Source: a virus
Strand: one strand, 5' to 3'
Length of the DNA: 53,719 bases
IMG/VR virus record: IMGVR_UViG_3300025704_000035
Location: 1 to 53,719 of that record
Shown: positions 10,465-19,986 of the stretch, piece by piece
Layout: every line of letters starts with the position of its first letter
Numbering within the stretch: the first letter of the stretch is position 1
The notes under the pieces: generated by a model
Database searches by the model: none
The model's input: only the letters and a program-made list of their open reading frames with translations
What the model was told of the DNA's origin: nothing
Translations under genes and position numbers: made by a program

Positions 10465-11094
10465 CTAGTCGAATAATTTGTTTAGTAAGAAAGCGACGCC
10501 TAATCCGATTGCTATAGGAGATGCCATTGTGGCTAGCTGTGCCATTGGACCCGCTGATGCTGTTGCCGCTGTTCCCGTGTTCACTGCGGCTAATGCTTCA
10601 CCGCCTACCGTGGCTGTTTCTGCAAGGGCTCCTGCTTCTGCCGTCAGAGTCCCTGCTTCTACCGTTACAGCTCCGGCTTCGGCTAACGTACCTGCTTCTG
10701 CCAGCGCGGCATCAGTCGCTAAACCATCAATACCTAGGGCGGTATTTTCCATAGCGGAAACTGCCGCATCACCCGAAAGTGTTGTCGCGCCTTCTCCTGC
10801 TGGCGTATATTTAACGGTTCCTGTCATTGATCTGCTTGCAGTTCCGTATCCGTCTAGCGCCGTATTAATTCCATCAATCCCTGCGTTTGCCGCTTTAGAT
10901 GCGTCCGCCATTCTGTTAGCACCAACCATTCCACCAATACCTGCGCCTGTGCCCATGGTTGCGTTTTCTTGCTGTTGCTGTGCTGTCTCAAGAGCCAGAC
11001 GTTGCTGATTCTCTACTGACTCAGCCTTAGTTACAGCGCCCATTCCTCTAAGGGCACCGCCTCTCAGACCTCTACCTACCGCTAACATTGTCAT
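10465..11094 (-). CDS. Ala/Gly-rich internal virion protein with C-terminal hydrophobic segment
   Basis: 209 aa, strongly enriched in Ala, Gly and Thr. It has a Gln-rich helix (residues ~28-45), a run of AEAGxLxEAGA-type repeats (~130-170) and one C-terminal hydrophobic stretch (PIAIGLGVAFLLNKLFD) long enough to cross a membrane. Its start shares one base with the stop of the upstream gene, indicating translational coupling. Small virion proteins of this kind precede the large ejection proteins in podoviruses (compare T7 gp14). An Ala/Pro-rich open frame lies antisense to it and is only a shadow. Confidence 0.65.
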   Translation of the reverse strand: MTMLAVGRGLRGGALRGMGAVTKAESVENQQRLALETAQQQQENATMGTGAGIGGMVGANRMADASKAANAGIDGINTALDGYGTASRSMTGTVKYTPAGEGATTLSGDAAVSAMENTALGIDGLATDAALAEAGTLAEAGAVTVEAGTLTAEAGALAETATVGGEALAAVNTGTAATASAGPMAQLATMASPIAIGLGVAFLLNKLFD

Positions 11095-11813
11095 TACACT
11101 GATCCTCTTGCTTTTTGCGAGATTGAGCCTAAGTTACCGTTAAGTATTGCCTGCCTTCTATCGGAATCTCTAACTCTTGTATCATTCATACCTCCTACCA
11201 GCGCACCTATAGTGGACTGGTTGTTGGGTGTGGATGATGGGGCACTAAGTCCCATGCGAGCCATAGCTCTTTGCTGTTGCCCTCCCACGTTAGCCGAGGC
11301 ACCTAGCACAGAATTTTCCGTTCTTCGCAAATCCCCAGCCAAAGCCCTTGTGCCTGTAGCTGTGATTTGATTTGCCATATAATCTTCAACAGGAGCGTAT
11401 CTTGTTTGGTAGTCTTGAGTTTGGGCTCGTATTAGATCGGCATAAAGCTTATCGGCAGGATTCTCTTTTTTCTCTAGGTGGTCGTACCTGTTGACGTTTA
11501 TGCTAGCGTAAGGATTGTAAGAGCTATTAATTGCGCCATTGCCCACACCGCCTTGATAAAAACTATCACCACCAGAGGAAGCGTCGTAGCCGTTGTAAAA
11601 AGCGTCAACATCTGCCGCTGTGCCAGCGTTTAATCCGTCTAGGTACTGTTGATATAGAGGGTCGCCGTATGTGCCAAAGTGTTTTTTGGCTTGAGTATCA
11701 AAATTGTTTCTTATCCACTTACTGCCACCGGCTAGTGAGGCTCTTTTTTGACCATATTCAAAAGGAGTTTGTCCGTTTATCTGATAATCGCCAGTATTGT
11801 ATCCACGAGGCAT
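11094..11813 (-). CDS. Probable internal virion protein, 239 aa
   Basis: 239 aa, polar, rich in Tyr, Gly, Asn and Ser in the first half (many N/GxY motifs) with a more helical second half. No signal peptide or membrane segment. It overlaps its neighbours by one base on each side, so it belongs to the tightly coupled internal-virion-protein run (12382 down to 8944 and on). I do not recognise a domain; the virion role is inferred from position. Confidence 0.65.
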   Translation of the reverse strand: MPRGYNTGDYQINGQTPFEYGQKRASLAGGSKWIRNNFDTQAKKHFGTYGDPLYQQYLDGLNAGTAADVDAFYNGYDASSGGDSFYQGGVGNGAINSSYNPYASINVNRYDHLEKKENPADKLYADLIRAQTQDYQTRYAPVEDYMANQITATGTRALAGDLRRTENSVLGASANVGGQQQRAMARMGLSAPSSTPNNQSTIGALVGGMNDTRVRDSDRRQAILNGNLGSISQKARGSV

Positions 11814-12382
11814 TAGGAGCCACCTCCTAACCCGTAACTAGCGGTCATACCCACTCCCGTACCAGCTATTTGCTGTATCGAGCTTGACTTTGCAAAGTCG
11901 CGTTCTGCTTCTGCGCCAGCTCTGTCAAGACCAGACTGCAATCGATCTATGTTGCCCTGCATCGTGGTTCCCTGAAGACCTTGACCCATAGCAATAACAT
12001 TACCCAGTCCCTCGAAGCCCGCGTCAGTGTTGTCGATGCCGGCTCCCGCCGATGCCAGACCCATGCCTCTAGCCTGTGCGGCTCTTAAGGCTCCCGACTC
12101 TGCTTGATATGCACCCGATGTAGGATCATATCCTCTCTGGAAGGCACCTGAGTTTAGATCAGAAATACCGTCCTCATATATAGAAGAGGTTTGATTCATT
12201 GCCCGTGACATTGAATCTGTATATGCATCCTCGCCAAAACGATCAAATTGATCCGCAATAAACTGATTCTCAAGAGGTACAAATGTACTACCGTAGCGCT
12301 GAAGATTTACAGCCGCCTGTTCGGCAAGTGCCATTTTGCTCTCTTGTTCGTCTACTCTGTTGTCGCCACCACCACCACACAT
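11813..12382 (-). CDS. MCGGGG-type virion protein, 189 aa
   Basis: 189 aa starting with a short Cys-Gly-rich peptide (MCGGGGDN), followed by an amphipathic helical region and a Gly/Ala/Ser-rich C-terminus ending in GLGGGS. Proteins with an MCGG start are common in marine podoviruses just ahead of the ejection proteins, where they resemble T7 gp14 in size and position. The start lies two bases after the stop of the GNAT gene. Function is inferred from this arrangement; there is no catalytic motif. Confidence 0.65.
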   Translation of the reverse strand: MCGGGGDNRVDEQESKMALAEQAAVNLQRYGSTFVPLENQFIADQFDRFGEDAYTDSMSRAMNQTSSIYEDGISDLNSGAFQRGYDPTSGAYQAESGALRAAQARGMGLASAGAGIDNTDAGFEGLGNVIAMGQGLQGTTMQGNIDRLQSGLDRAGAEAERDFAKSSSIQQIAGTGVGMTASYGLGGGS

Positions 12383-12383
12383 A

Positions 12384-12845
12384 TTAAACCTCTCGCTTAT
12401 ACCATGTACCGGCTTCTTTGTAGCCCAGCCGTTGTATTAATTTTGGGTATCCGTCACCAGCAATACCATCGGTAACACCGATGCATACCTCAAGGGCTTC
12501 GTTGCTTTTTGCCCATGATTCAAATTCTTTAAACATTTTTATTAGGCTTTTACCAACACCCTGTCTTTTGTCGGGGTGAAAGCAAACAACCTGATCCATG
12601 GCGATCTTGTTTTCAGAGAAGAAGTATTCAGTAATTAATCCAATAAACATCCCAATGACTTCTCCGTCTTTTTCTGCTACGCGAAAAAAATAAGGAGAGT
12701 GGTTGTTAAGCGAAGAAAGAATAATAGATGCACATTTCTTTTCGGACCAACCACAATTTTTGTAGGCGCTGTTTTCTTGGAACCATCGTCCCAGATCATT
12801 CAGTTGCTCGAAATCACCCATAACAGGACGGCGAATAACTGCCAT
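12384..12845 (-). CDS. GNAT-family acetyltransferase in the tail module
   Basis: 153 aa with the GNAT pattern: an N-terminal helix, central strands (VAEKDGEVIGMFIGLI), the acyl-CoA pyrophosphate-binding stretch DKRQGVGKSLIKMF at about residues 93-106 (the R/Q-x-x-G-x-G/A motif, here RQGVGK), and a C-terminal LGYKEAGTWYKREV. GNAT genes beside tail genes are frequent in marine phages; the substrate is unknown and could be a virion or a host protein. It starts a four-gene run into the internal virion proteins after a 188-nt non-coding gap that may hold a promoter. Confidence 0.85.
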   Translation of the reverse strand: MAVIRRPVMGDFEQLNDLGRWFQENSAYKNCGWSEKKCASIILSSLNNHSPYFFRVAEKDGEVIGMFIGLITEYFFSENKIAMDQVVCFHPDKRQGVGKSLIKMFKEFESWAKSNEALEVCIGVTDGIAGDGYPKLIQRLGYKEAGTWYKREV

Positions 12846-13033
12846 AAATCACCATGCATGAAAATAATTTTTAATAAGTCGTATTCAAGATCGGATCTTG
12901 AGTGACTAAAAGAACCTCACCAAGCAAGTTGGCAGGCTTCCATGTGATAGGCAATTGAATAACTGCCCAAATATAATATATATAATACTGTAATTAGCCG
13001 TAAAGTACTAATTTTTATAGAGTTTTTTGCAAT
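12846..13033. promoter_or_regulatory. AT-rich gap with a perfect 17-bp inverted repeat
   Basis: The longest gap in the tail block. It contains TCAAGATC-G-GATCTTGA (12885-12901), an 8-1-8 inverted repeat like an operator, and a very AT-rich stretch (12965-13020) in which minus-strand TATTATATATATTATAT could supply a -10 element for the GNAT and internal-protein run. No clear -35 is visible, so the promoter is only a candidate. Confidence 0.4.
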
Positions 13034-13360
13034 CTATTTTGGAAATTTATCTTTAATTTCTTTGATCATGTTAAAGAAATCTCCATCGGTACCAAGTCTG
13101 TTGTTTTTAAGATCATCATATAACGCTTCTAATTGCTTATCTATTGATGGATACTCATAAGTTCTCATGTCCATCCAGCTTGTATTTTCTTCGCATCGTT
13201 GGGTTACAAGCAATCTGTCCTCGTCCCAGTAATCAATAAGATTGTCTGTTAACTTTAGTCTTTCTCCGTGCACGTAAGGCACCCATGTATCATCTGGCTT
13301 GAGAGTTTGTGGACCCGCTACAACTTTTTGTTTGTCACTATCCCACAGCACGTAATACAT
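13034..13360 (-). CDS. Small tail-associated protein (tail-fibre accessory type)
   Basis: 108 aa. The C-terminal half has the pattern YPSIDKQLEALYDDLKN followed by IKEIKDKFPK, seen in many short phage proteins encoded next to fibre or tail-tip genes. The N-terminal half (MYYVLWDSDKQKVVAGPQ) is a beta-rich lead. It follows the 1.5-kaa tail protein with an overlap of one base. An assembly or accessory role is plausible but not shown by any motif. Confidence 0.6.
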   Translation of the reverse strand: MYYVLWDSDKQKVVAGPQTLKPDDTWVPYVHGERLKLTDNLIDYWDEDRLLVTQRCEENTSWMDMRTYEYPSIDKQLEALYDDLKNNRLGTDGDFFNMIKEIKDKFPK

Positions 13361-16300
13361 TACCTAAGCTCCATAATTAGTCCGTTAACCTCATTCGAAG
13401 TGTCATTGTTGATCGACGCGCCGGACTCGGTGCCAAAAGATATATTCCACGACACAAAATGTCGCGTAGGAATTTCTAGACCACCCTGTACAGCCCAAGG
13501 TGAGTGCCACATGTTGTGTGCCGGTCTGAATCTTTGCTCTCCCACCTTGTATTTTATGGTTTTTGCCCTGCACCCAAACGTCGCTCTTACAGCGCGATTG
13601 GGATATCTAGCGACAACAACATCAACTTCTCCCCAATGCCAATAATACCCAGAGCCAGCACTACCTCTCTGGCTCGGAGTATATGTTGGGTCAAATTCTA
13701 CTTTTGTGTAGCCAAAACGCTCGAAATACTCAACCTCTTTTATAGTGCCAAGACCAAAATAGTTAGCGGCGCCCTTGTGTGCTTCACCTTCGCCGTCATA
13801 CCTAGAGGTCAGAATCCAGCCCTTAGCGAGCTCAGCCTCCACATCACCGTCGAGGTAAGCTACCGCCGTACCATCGAAAGTTCTATAATATGGCTCACTA
13901 TCTCGCTTGCCTTTCGCAATGTCTCTTATTTCAATTTCGCCTGTGTCTTCTGCGTCAACCCGTACCGTTAAGAATAAGCTAACGACATACGCTTCGTTTG
14001 AAGCAAATTTCCCCCAGCCTGTAAATGAAAGATGTATTCTGCGTGCTATATCTGGGTTATTAAACCGACCAATCGAGCCCGAATACGCTACACTATTTCC
14101 ATAGTTATTATTGGTGGGTGATAATGTGTATATACTTTTAGTAGTAGTGTCGCGGTAGCTTGTCATCCTGCTTACCCCGCCCTTAATTGAGGTCGCGTAG
14201 AGGTTGTCAATGGTAACGTTGCCGGCGTCAATGGTTCCTGACTCAATACTGTCGGCGCTTATTTTTCCGAGTGAAAGTTTCCCGTTAACCTCTTTGATCG
14301 TACTGTTATCAACGTTAATAACACTCGCATCAAGAGTTCCGCCTTCAATCTTACTAGCCGTCAATGTTCCCGTCACGTCTGCAAGGTCAACTATTAGCGA
14401 ACCAATTTTTGCCTGATCTATGGAACCGTCTTTGATATGAGCGGAATCAATATAGGTTTTACCACCCTGAACAAAAAACGGGCTTATCATAGAGCCGTCG
14501 GCAGGGTCAACAAGCGCAAACCTATCTGCCGCGATGGCAAACTCAGAGAAACTGCCTACAGCCAGCCTGCAAGTAATTTTCTTTATCATAAAGAAGTGCG
14601 AGGAATGACTAGCACCCTGAGCTTGGTTAAAGTCAGGTGTGATACTAAAATCCGTGCTATCTCTTGGTCTAAGTAAAACGTTGAAAGACTTTACGGTAGT
14701 GCCGTTGTGGACGTCTGCTTCTTCCCATAATTTTTCTGAGGGCAGTACCTGATTTGCAACTCCCGCAATGTAATATCTCAGGTTCATGTTCGTACTAGAG
14801 GAAAAATGTATTTCAAGCACCGCACGGTTTAGGAAACCCGCTCTCTCCATCGTGGGTGGAATCCTTAAGATAAATTGAGGGTAACTCGAACTATTCCTCC
14901 TCACCAAAAGCCCGCCTTGATTCACAGTGTAGGATCCATTTGTATAGCTAGTAAAGTTTGTTGAAACATTTGAGTTATTGAAATCTGGGTCAACCACAAG
15001 CTCCTCGCCCAGCCCTGTGTTAGTGGTTGTTGCAAGACCAAATCCAGATACGTGACCGTCGCTATTGACCTTCACTGAATACTGTGCAGATAATCCGCCT
15101 TCATCAGTCAGCAGGGATTCGTGAGTTTCGATGGACTGCTCCATCGTTCCTACTGTGGCAGAAAGCGAGGACAGCCTACCATTCTCTTGTGTGGTTGAGT
15201 CACCAAATACTTCGAGATTAATTGCTTCAACAAAGCTGGCGGATGCAAATGCTGAATCTCCGTCAGCGGTAAATACCTCTGCGGTTAATTTATCTATTCT
15301 TGAGATTTCGGCGGCGTCGTCGAACAGCTCGCTCCTTAACTCTGTCACTGAATCTGCTGATGCAAGCTTGGTCTCACCGTCATCGTCAAATACAGCATTG
15401 AAGGTAGAATCTACTCTTGAAACGGCGTTTGGGGAATAGCCACCCGCGCCGTAGACTTCAGTTTCAAAGATCTGTAAGTAGCCGTTCTGCGCGGAAAGCC
15501 CAGAGATCGGGTCGTTAACTGCTGTACTCAAAGATTGAATTAAAGAGGCTGAAGCGCCTGATTCATTGCCTTCGCCAAAGACCTCTGTTTGCATTTCAGA
15601 TAATGCAGATGCAGAAGCCAGCTTAAGGTTGCTGTCGTCGTCATATAATGCGCTATTTAACTCTGTTACGGCAGTCTGCAAAGATTTTACAAGGCTTTCG
15701 TTATCCCCGTCATATATAGCGGTAACATTACTAGACAGAGTTGTAAGTGCAGAACCTGACGCAAGGCGAGCATCACCATCATCGGTGAAGACCTCTGAGT
15801 TTAAGTTAGTAATACTTGTTTGAATTGCCTGAATAAGGTCAACATCATCAAGGTTGTCGGGGTCGTATATTACCTTTACAGCGGTATCTAAAGTTTCCAG
15901 TGCCGACGCGGTAGCTAGCGCAAGCTCATCATCGCTAAATACTACGGCGTTTAAATCCGTTACCTCGCCTTGAAGTGACTTTACAGTACTTGCATTATCC
16001 CCATCATATATAGCCTCTACCGTTGACGTAAGCGTGGATAGCGCTGAAGAGCTAGCGAGCCTTCCAACTTTTTCCCCGTCAACCTCAGAAAACACCTCGC
16101 TATCTAGCGAAGTAATATCACTTTGAATTGCCGACACAACAGTTTCATCATCATCTTCATTATATATGGAATCAACAACCGCAGATAAGGTGTCTAATGC
16201 CGCCGATGTAGCAACAATCGATTCCGTATCACCCACGGCACCATATACGGTGGTATCAAGACTATCAACACGACTTTGCAGTGTTATTATATCACCTTCC

Positions 16301-17952
16301 GCAGACTCGAAGTCTTGGGTTAACGTTGAAAACGCATCACCTTGTGCAAGTCTAGATACCTGCTCTCCATCCACCTCAGAGAAAACTTCCGTACTAAGGC
16401 TGTCTACACTTGACTGGAGTACCCGCACCAAGCTTGTCTCGCTGTCAGCCTTATAAATTGTCTCTACATCAGACTGCAAGCCAGATAAAGCAGAAGCTGT
16501 AGCCAGTTGCAGAGTGTCATCATCACCGTAAATGGTAGAGTTTAGAGAGGTTATGTCGCTTTGGGCGGTAGTGATATCACCACCCTGTGAGGTTACTGTT
16601 GAGCTAAGAGTGTTTAAGGCGCTTGCTGTTGCCAAAAGACTGTCGCCGTTTTCAGCAAAAACTTCAGCGTTCAGGTCTGTAACACTAGACTGTAAAACCT
16701 TAACCAAAGACGTATCGTCCTCGGCGTCGTATATTACCGTCACGCTACTTGTAAGTGTGTCTAAGGCGCTAGTAGTGGCTAACTTAACTGTGTCATCGTC
16801 ATTGAATACAGCGCCGTCTAGAGCTGTTATGGAGGATGCGTGTGACGTGACCGTACCGTTTATACCGGTAACTGTTGAGTCAAGGGTGCTAAGAGCACTA
16901 GCGCTTGCCACCTTTACCGTCCCGTCCGCGTTGAAGACCTCTGCATTTAGATTTGTTATGGAAGATTCGTTGGCGGCGATCCGAGGATCTAGCAAACTCT
17001 CCCACGTTTCTGTTCCGTCTCCATTTGCGTCAATCCTAACGTATGGTTCCATGTTATTAGCAGAATCATACCAACGGCTGTAAGTGCTTATCGTGCCTGT
17101 AGGTTCCGAATCCTGCACGAACACCGCCGTGGTTCCAGAGGTCAGATCGCCAACACTTGTTTGCAAGTTGCTAATAGCAGTGTTTGCGGATGATAAATTA
17201 GTTTCGACAGTCGAGGCAGTTGATGCCGCATTTGTTGCAACTGTTTCTGTAGTACCAATGCGCGTTAGGAGATCATCGTTATCGTATGTATCTACGAATC
17301 CTGTATAGGTTTCAACTCTTTCAAGAAGGTCTTCAAGACCGTCAATTTTGCCAAGGGGAGTTCTTAAGCTTTGCGCCAATTCTGAATCAGTTATTGACTC
17401 AGATAGCTCTGCAATTATGCTGGCATTATTAGTTAGCGTGGTTGCAGAAACCCCAACACTTGTATTGAAAGGTCCTGTATCTCCAATGACGTTAACAGCT
17501 CTAACCCAGTAGTAAAATGTTGCATTCTCACCTACAGGGTCGCTAAATATTTTTGTATACCCAGAAAGCTCTGCAAGCATAGTTGCTTGAGCAATGTTAT
17601 CGGCATCATTTCTAAAAACCTGAACGGCTGAATGCCCGCTATATTGAACTAAATCCCACGACAAAAGAATATTTTCAAAACCAGCAGTGGCTACCAGATT
17701 TGTGGGCGTAGGAATTAAATCTAACTTTAAAACGCTATCATTGTTTAGCGGCTCTATCTCGCCCTCGCCTGCTAGGCTTACATATTTGGCGAACCCCATC
17801 TCCACAAGATTCTTTGCGGTTACGGCTTTGGATCCTGCTCCTTTGACTCCGCCTAAAACTTCAAGACCTTCCTTAAGTTGTTGTAGGAATATCTTATCAG
17901 CTCCAGAAAACCCTTGGGGTACCGGAGGTATTCCGCCTTTTAAATTAGCCAC
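13360..17952 (-). CDS. Large repeat-rich tail protein with FN3-like and central-tail-tip-like parts (~1,530 aa)
   Basis: I place the start at GTG 17952: it follows GGAGG by 6 nt and overlaps the upstream stop by 8 nt, whereas the ATG at 17979 lies further inside the upstream gene. In order: a helical head, an FN3-like domain (about 80-170), then residues ~190-950 made of many degenerate ~45-50-aa repeats built on the pattern LNAEVF...D......LASASAL.TL.S.V. Near 965 the peptide SDGHVSGFGL resembles the conserved motif of siphovirus central tail-tip proteins (lambda gpJ C-terminal region). A beta-helix-like stretch (IKDGSIDQAKIG..., LDASVINVDN) and a globular C-terminus follow. Probably a long fibre or tail-tip protein that contacts the host. 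Confidence 0.8.
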   Translation of the reverse strand: MANLKGGIPPVPQGFSGADKIFLQQLKEGLEVLGGVKGAGSKAVTAKNLVEMGFAKYVSLAGEGEIEPLNNDSVLKLDLIPTPTNLVATAGFENILLSWDLVQYSGHSAVQVFRNDADNIAQATMLAELSGYTKIFSDPVGENATFYYWVRAVNVIGDTGPFNTSVGVSATTLTNNASIIAELSESITDSELAQSLRTPLGKIDGLEDLLERVETYTGFVDTYDNDDLLTRIGTTETVATNAASTASTVETNLSSANTAISNLQTSVGDLTSGTTAVFVQDSEPTGTISTYSRWYDSANNMEPYVRIDANGDGTETWESLLDPRIAANESSITNLNAEVFNADGTVKVASASALSTLDSTVTGINGTVTSHASSITALDGAVFNDDDTVKLATTSALDTLTSSVTVIYDAEDDTSLVKVLQSSVTDLNAEVFAENGDSLLATASALNTLSSTVTSQGGDITTAQSDITSLNSTIYGDDDTLQLATASALSGLQSDVETIYKADSETSLVRVLQSSVDSLSTEVFSEVDGEQVSRLAQGDAFSTLTQDFESAEGDIITLQSRVDSLDTTVYGAVGDTESIVATSAALDTLSAVVDSIYNEDDDETVVSAIQSDITSLDSEVFSEVDGEKVGRLASSSALSTLTSTVEAIYDGDNASTVKSLQGEVTDLNAVVFSDDELALATASALETLDTAVKVIYDPDNLDDVDLIQAIQTSITNLNSEVFTDDGDARLASGSALTTLSSNVTAIYDGDNESLVKSLQTAVTELNSALYDDDSNLKLASASALSEMQTEVFGEGNESGASASLIQSLSTAVNDPISGLSAQNGYLQIFETEVYGAGGYSPNAVSRVDSTFNAVFDDDGETKLASADSVTELRSELFDDAAEISRIDKLTAEVFTADGDSAFASASFVEAINLEVFGDSTTQENGRLSSLSATVGTMEQSIETHESLLTDEGGLSAQYSVKVNSDGHVSGFGLATTTNTGLGEELVVDPDFNNSNVSTNFTSYTNGSYTVNQGGLLVRRNSSSYPQFILRIPPTMERAGFLNRAVLEIHFSSSTNMNLRYYIAGVANQVLPSEKLWEEADVHNGTTVKSFNVLLRPRDSTDFSITPDFNQAQGASHSSHFFMIKKITCRLAVGSFSEFAIAADRFALVDPADGSMISPFFVQGGKTYIDSAHIKDGSIDQAKIGSLIVDLADVTGTLTASKIEGGTLDASVINVDNSTIKEVNGKLSLGKISADSIESGTIDAGNVTIDNLYATSIKGGVSRMTSYRDTTTKSIYTLSPTNNNYGNSVAYSGSIGRFNNPDIARRIHLSFTGWGKFASNEAYVVSLFLTVRVDAEDTGEIEIRDIAKGKRDSEPYYRTFDGTAVAYLDGDVEAELAKGWILTSRYDGEGEAHKGAANYFGLGTIKEVEYFERFGYTKVEFDPTYTPSQRGSAGSGYYWHWGEVDVVVARYPNRAVRATFGCRAKTIKYKVGEQRFRPAHNMWHSPWAVQGGLEIPTRHFVSWNISFGTESGASINNDTSNEVNGLIMELR

Positions 17953-19609
17953 CAATTTCCTCCGCAGATTCGTAAACACATATTTCGTTTATTGCGACGT
18001 TTGCCTCAACCTGTATTTCAAACTCGTTATCCTTGTAGCCAGATGGAAGTCTAAATACAGAGGAATCCTGCACGGTACAAGTAAATACTGCACTCGCACT
18101 GCCTCCGGCATAAAGCTTAAATACCACGCCATCTCCGTAATCATCACAGTCAACCTTTGCTACGGCGGGGTTAATCGGGCGCGGAATGTAGAACTTTTTA
18201 GTTTTCCACGTATAGTTAAGATTGCTACCCGAGGCAAACGTATGAAGACTGCCGTTAACCACTAGATATAAAACATCGTTCACTAGGTCAGAGAACCCAG
18301 CGGTTGCATGAAAATCTAAATCAATGTAACTGTTCGCGCCGCCCCTCGGGTCAAAGACAAAGCCTCGGCTTAATGTGCCGGTAGAATAAAAACCAACATA
18401 ATAGCCTTCCCATGCGTATGCTGTAATTGATTCCGGAGATAGGTCTTGCCACTGATCGCGTGTAAATATACCGCTTGTTGCTAAATTAACACCCGTTTCG
18501 GTCGCTATGACTAAACCGTCTGGGCTGGCATATATAACCGCATCACCCATATCAACAACTGACCGCTTGCTTACACAGGATAAAGTCGAATCAATTTCCG
18601 TCATGCTCATGAAGGATGGGTCTGAGCCAGTTATTAGTGCGGGCTTACCCTTCGTAAGCACAAGTAACCCGTTCTGTAGCGGGGCAAGAGATACAATATC
18701 GGTCTTCACGGTAAGTCGGTATTCCTCAGGATATGCATGAGGCTGAAAAGGCTCTGAAAACAATATCGTCTTTCCGGAAAATCCAGCAAAAACCCCGTTC
18801 GGTAGTGCTTTTAAGCCCCGCATTGGACCATTCGTGTGCTCGGAGGAGATCTCATCAGGCGGAGCAGAAAAACCTGAGGTTGGTATCACCTCTCCAAGAT
18901 TTTCATTTGCTACCTGATCTTCGTAACTAGCCGCGTTCAGACCCACATCAGCAACAAAGCGATAGTCGCCGTTAGCATCTGTTCTATAAATTCGTTTAGA
19001 TGCAATGTTATGGTTGTCTGCGTCATGATTCCCAAAATTGACCGTTGCCGTTTGATCGCTAAAAAGCGTTAATACATTGTCAACCTGAGGAACGCTTGGC
19101 TCACCCTCTTCACCATATGCTGAAACATAAGTATAAATATATGACCTGCTGGTTGGAGTCTCCTCTTCAGTTTTCCCGCTCGTGACAGGAGAAATCCCCG
19201 TAACACCAAGGTTAGATGGAGTAGGCATTCCTAACCTATAATAAGTAGCGTTACCCGCGATGCTAGCCGTGGTCATTCTTGGATAGTTGCCTGAGTTAGT
19301 GTCTATGTAATCAGTTACATATATTCTCTCATGCGGGTCTTCAGCTATTGGTGACCTGACGTAGTCGGCGGCACTATTTTTTGCGACCCACAGTGAGTCA
19401 CTATATTTAAAAATTGTTTTTGTTTGGTTGCTTATAGTTCCCTCTACGGTGGCTGTGCCTGTCGCGGTGGCACTATTTCCTTTCCACGGGTCAAGGCGAC
19501 CGCTATCAAGCCTTACGTTAGTAGCCTTTTGAGCCATATTGGGCGGAAGAGCTCGCGCATATACTTTGGGGGCTTTACCGCCAAACTGATTTAGAGTAAA
19601 TCCCGTCAT
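17945..19609 (-). CDS. Tail nozzle/tube-like protein (P22 gp10 / T7 gp12 type)
   Basis: 554 aa, beta-rich, no membrane segment. The N-terminal pattern GGKAPKVYARALPPNMAQKATNVRLDSGRLDPW is typical of podovirus tail-tube or hub proteins that start with an AQ.A.N.RL.SG.L motif. It also has WVA, VYGT/YVSAYGEEGEPS and propeller-like strand repeats. Such proteins form the lower tail tube through which DNA leaves. It overlaps the next tail gene by 8 nt and follows the holin candidate with one shared base. Family assignment is by pattern and position. Confidence 0.75.
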   Translation of the reverse strand: MTGFTLNQFGGKAPKVYARALPPNMAQKATNVRLDSGRLDPWKGNSATATGTATVEGTISNQTKTIFKYSDSLWVAKNSAADYVRSPIAEDPHERIYVTDYIDTNSGNYPRMTTASIAGNATYYRLGMPTPSNLGVTGISPVTSGKTEEETPTSRSYIYTYVSAYGEEGEPSVPQVDNVLTLFSDQTATVNFGNHDADNHNIASKRIYRTDANGDYRFVADVGLNAASYEDQVANENLGEVIPTSGFSAPPDEISSEHTNGPMRGLKALPNGVFAGFSGKTILFSEPFQPHAYPEEYRLTVKTDIVSLAPLQNGLLVLTKGKPALITGSDPSFMSMTEIDSTLSCVSKRSVVDMGDAVIYASPDGLVIATETGVNLATSGIFTRDQWQDLSPESITAYAWEGYYVGFYSTGTLSRGFVFDPRGGANSYIDLDFHATAGFSDLVNDVLYLVVNGSLHTFASGSNLNYTWKTKKFYIPRPINPAVAKVDCDDYGDGVVFKLYAGGSASAVFTCTVQDSSVFRLPSGYKDNEFEIQVEANVAINEICVYESAEEIGG

Positions 19610-19983
19610 TATTTATTCCTCAACTTCATTATCTTGTCTGCGCCCTTAATACCGAAGCTAGAACTGACGGCAATAAATAATAAGTATTGATACCATTCTG
19701 GTAATTGATTAAGGGCATTAAAACCCTCTTTAACTCTTGTAATGATAGTAGGGTCATCTACGCCAACTGCGTACCCTATAAACAAAAGGGGCAGGCTAAG
19801 CACACCACTAAAAAATTCATCCTTGAGTGAATTATTTGAAGCCTCAGCCATCTTGGTTTCCCAATCAGCATCGTTCTCAATCATTGTCATTTTAGCTTTG
19901 TGTTTAGCCTCTTTCTCTTCAGCCTTGTTCTTTAGATATCCGCCTGCTAAATTAGAAATCGGTCCAATTAAACTTTGCCACAT
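19609..19983 (-). CDS. Holin candidate (GTA-holin 3TM-like)
   Basis: 124 aa. A charged, helical N-terminal half (KNKAEEKEAKHKAKM) is followed by two or three hydrophobic segments: FFSGVLSLPLLFIGYAVGV (about 58-76) and YQYLLFIAVSSSFGIKGADKIM (about 97-118). The layout and the P.WY..LLF...SSFGI pattern resemble the 3-TM holins first named in gene-transfer agents. It would make holes in the inner membrane at lysis. It sits among genes for secreted and membrane proteins inside the tail block; no classical endolysin lies next to it. Confidence 0.65.
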   Translation of the reverse strand: MWQSLIGPISNLAGGYLKNKAEEKEAKHKAKMTMIENDADWETKMAEASNNSLKDEFFSGVLSLPLLFIGYAVGVDDPTIITRVKEGFNALNQLPEWYQYLLFIAVSSSFGIKGADKIMKLRNK

Positions 19984-19986
19984 AAA

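Noticed and set aside
10478-11008. Long Ala/Pro-rich plus-strand open frame
   Set aside because: Exactly antisense to the Ala/Gly-rich virion protein; codon bias of that gene creates the open frame. No ribosome site and no neighbours on that strand.
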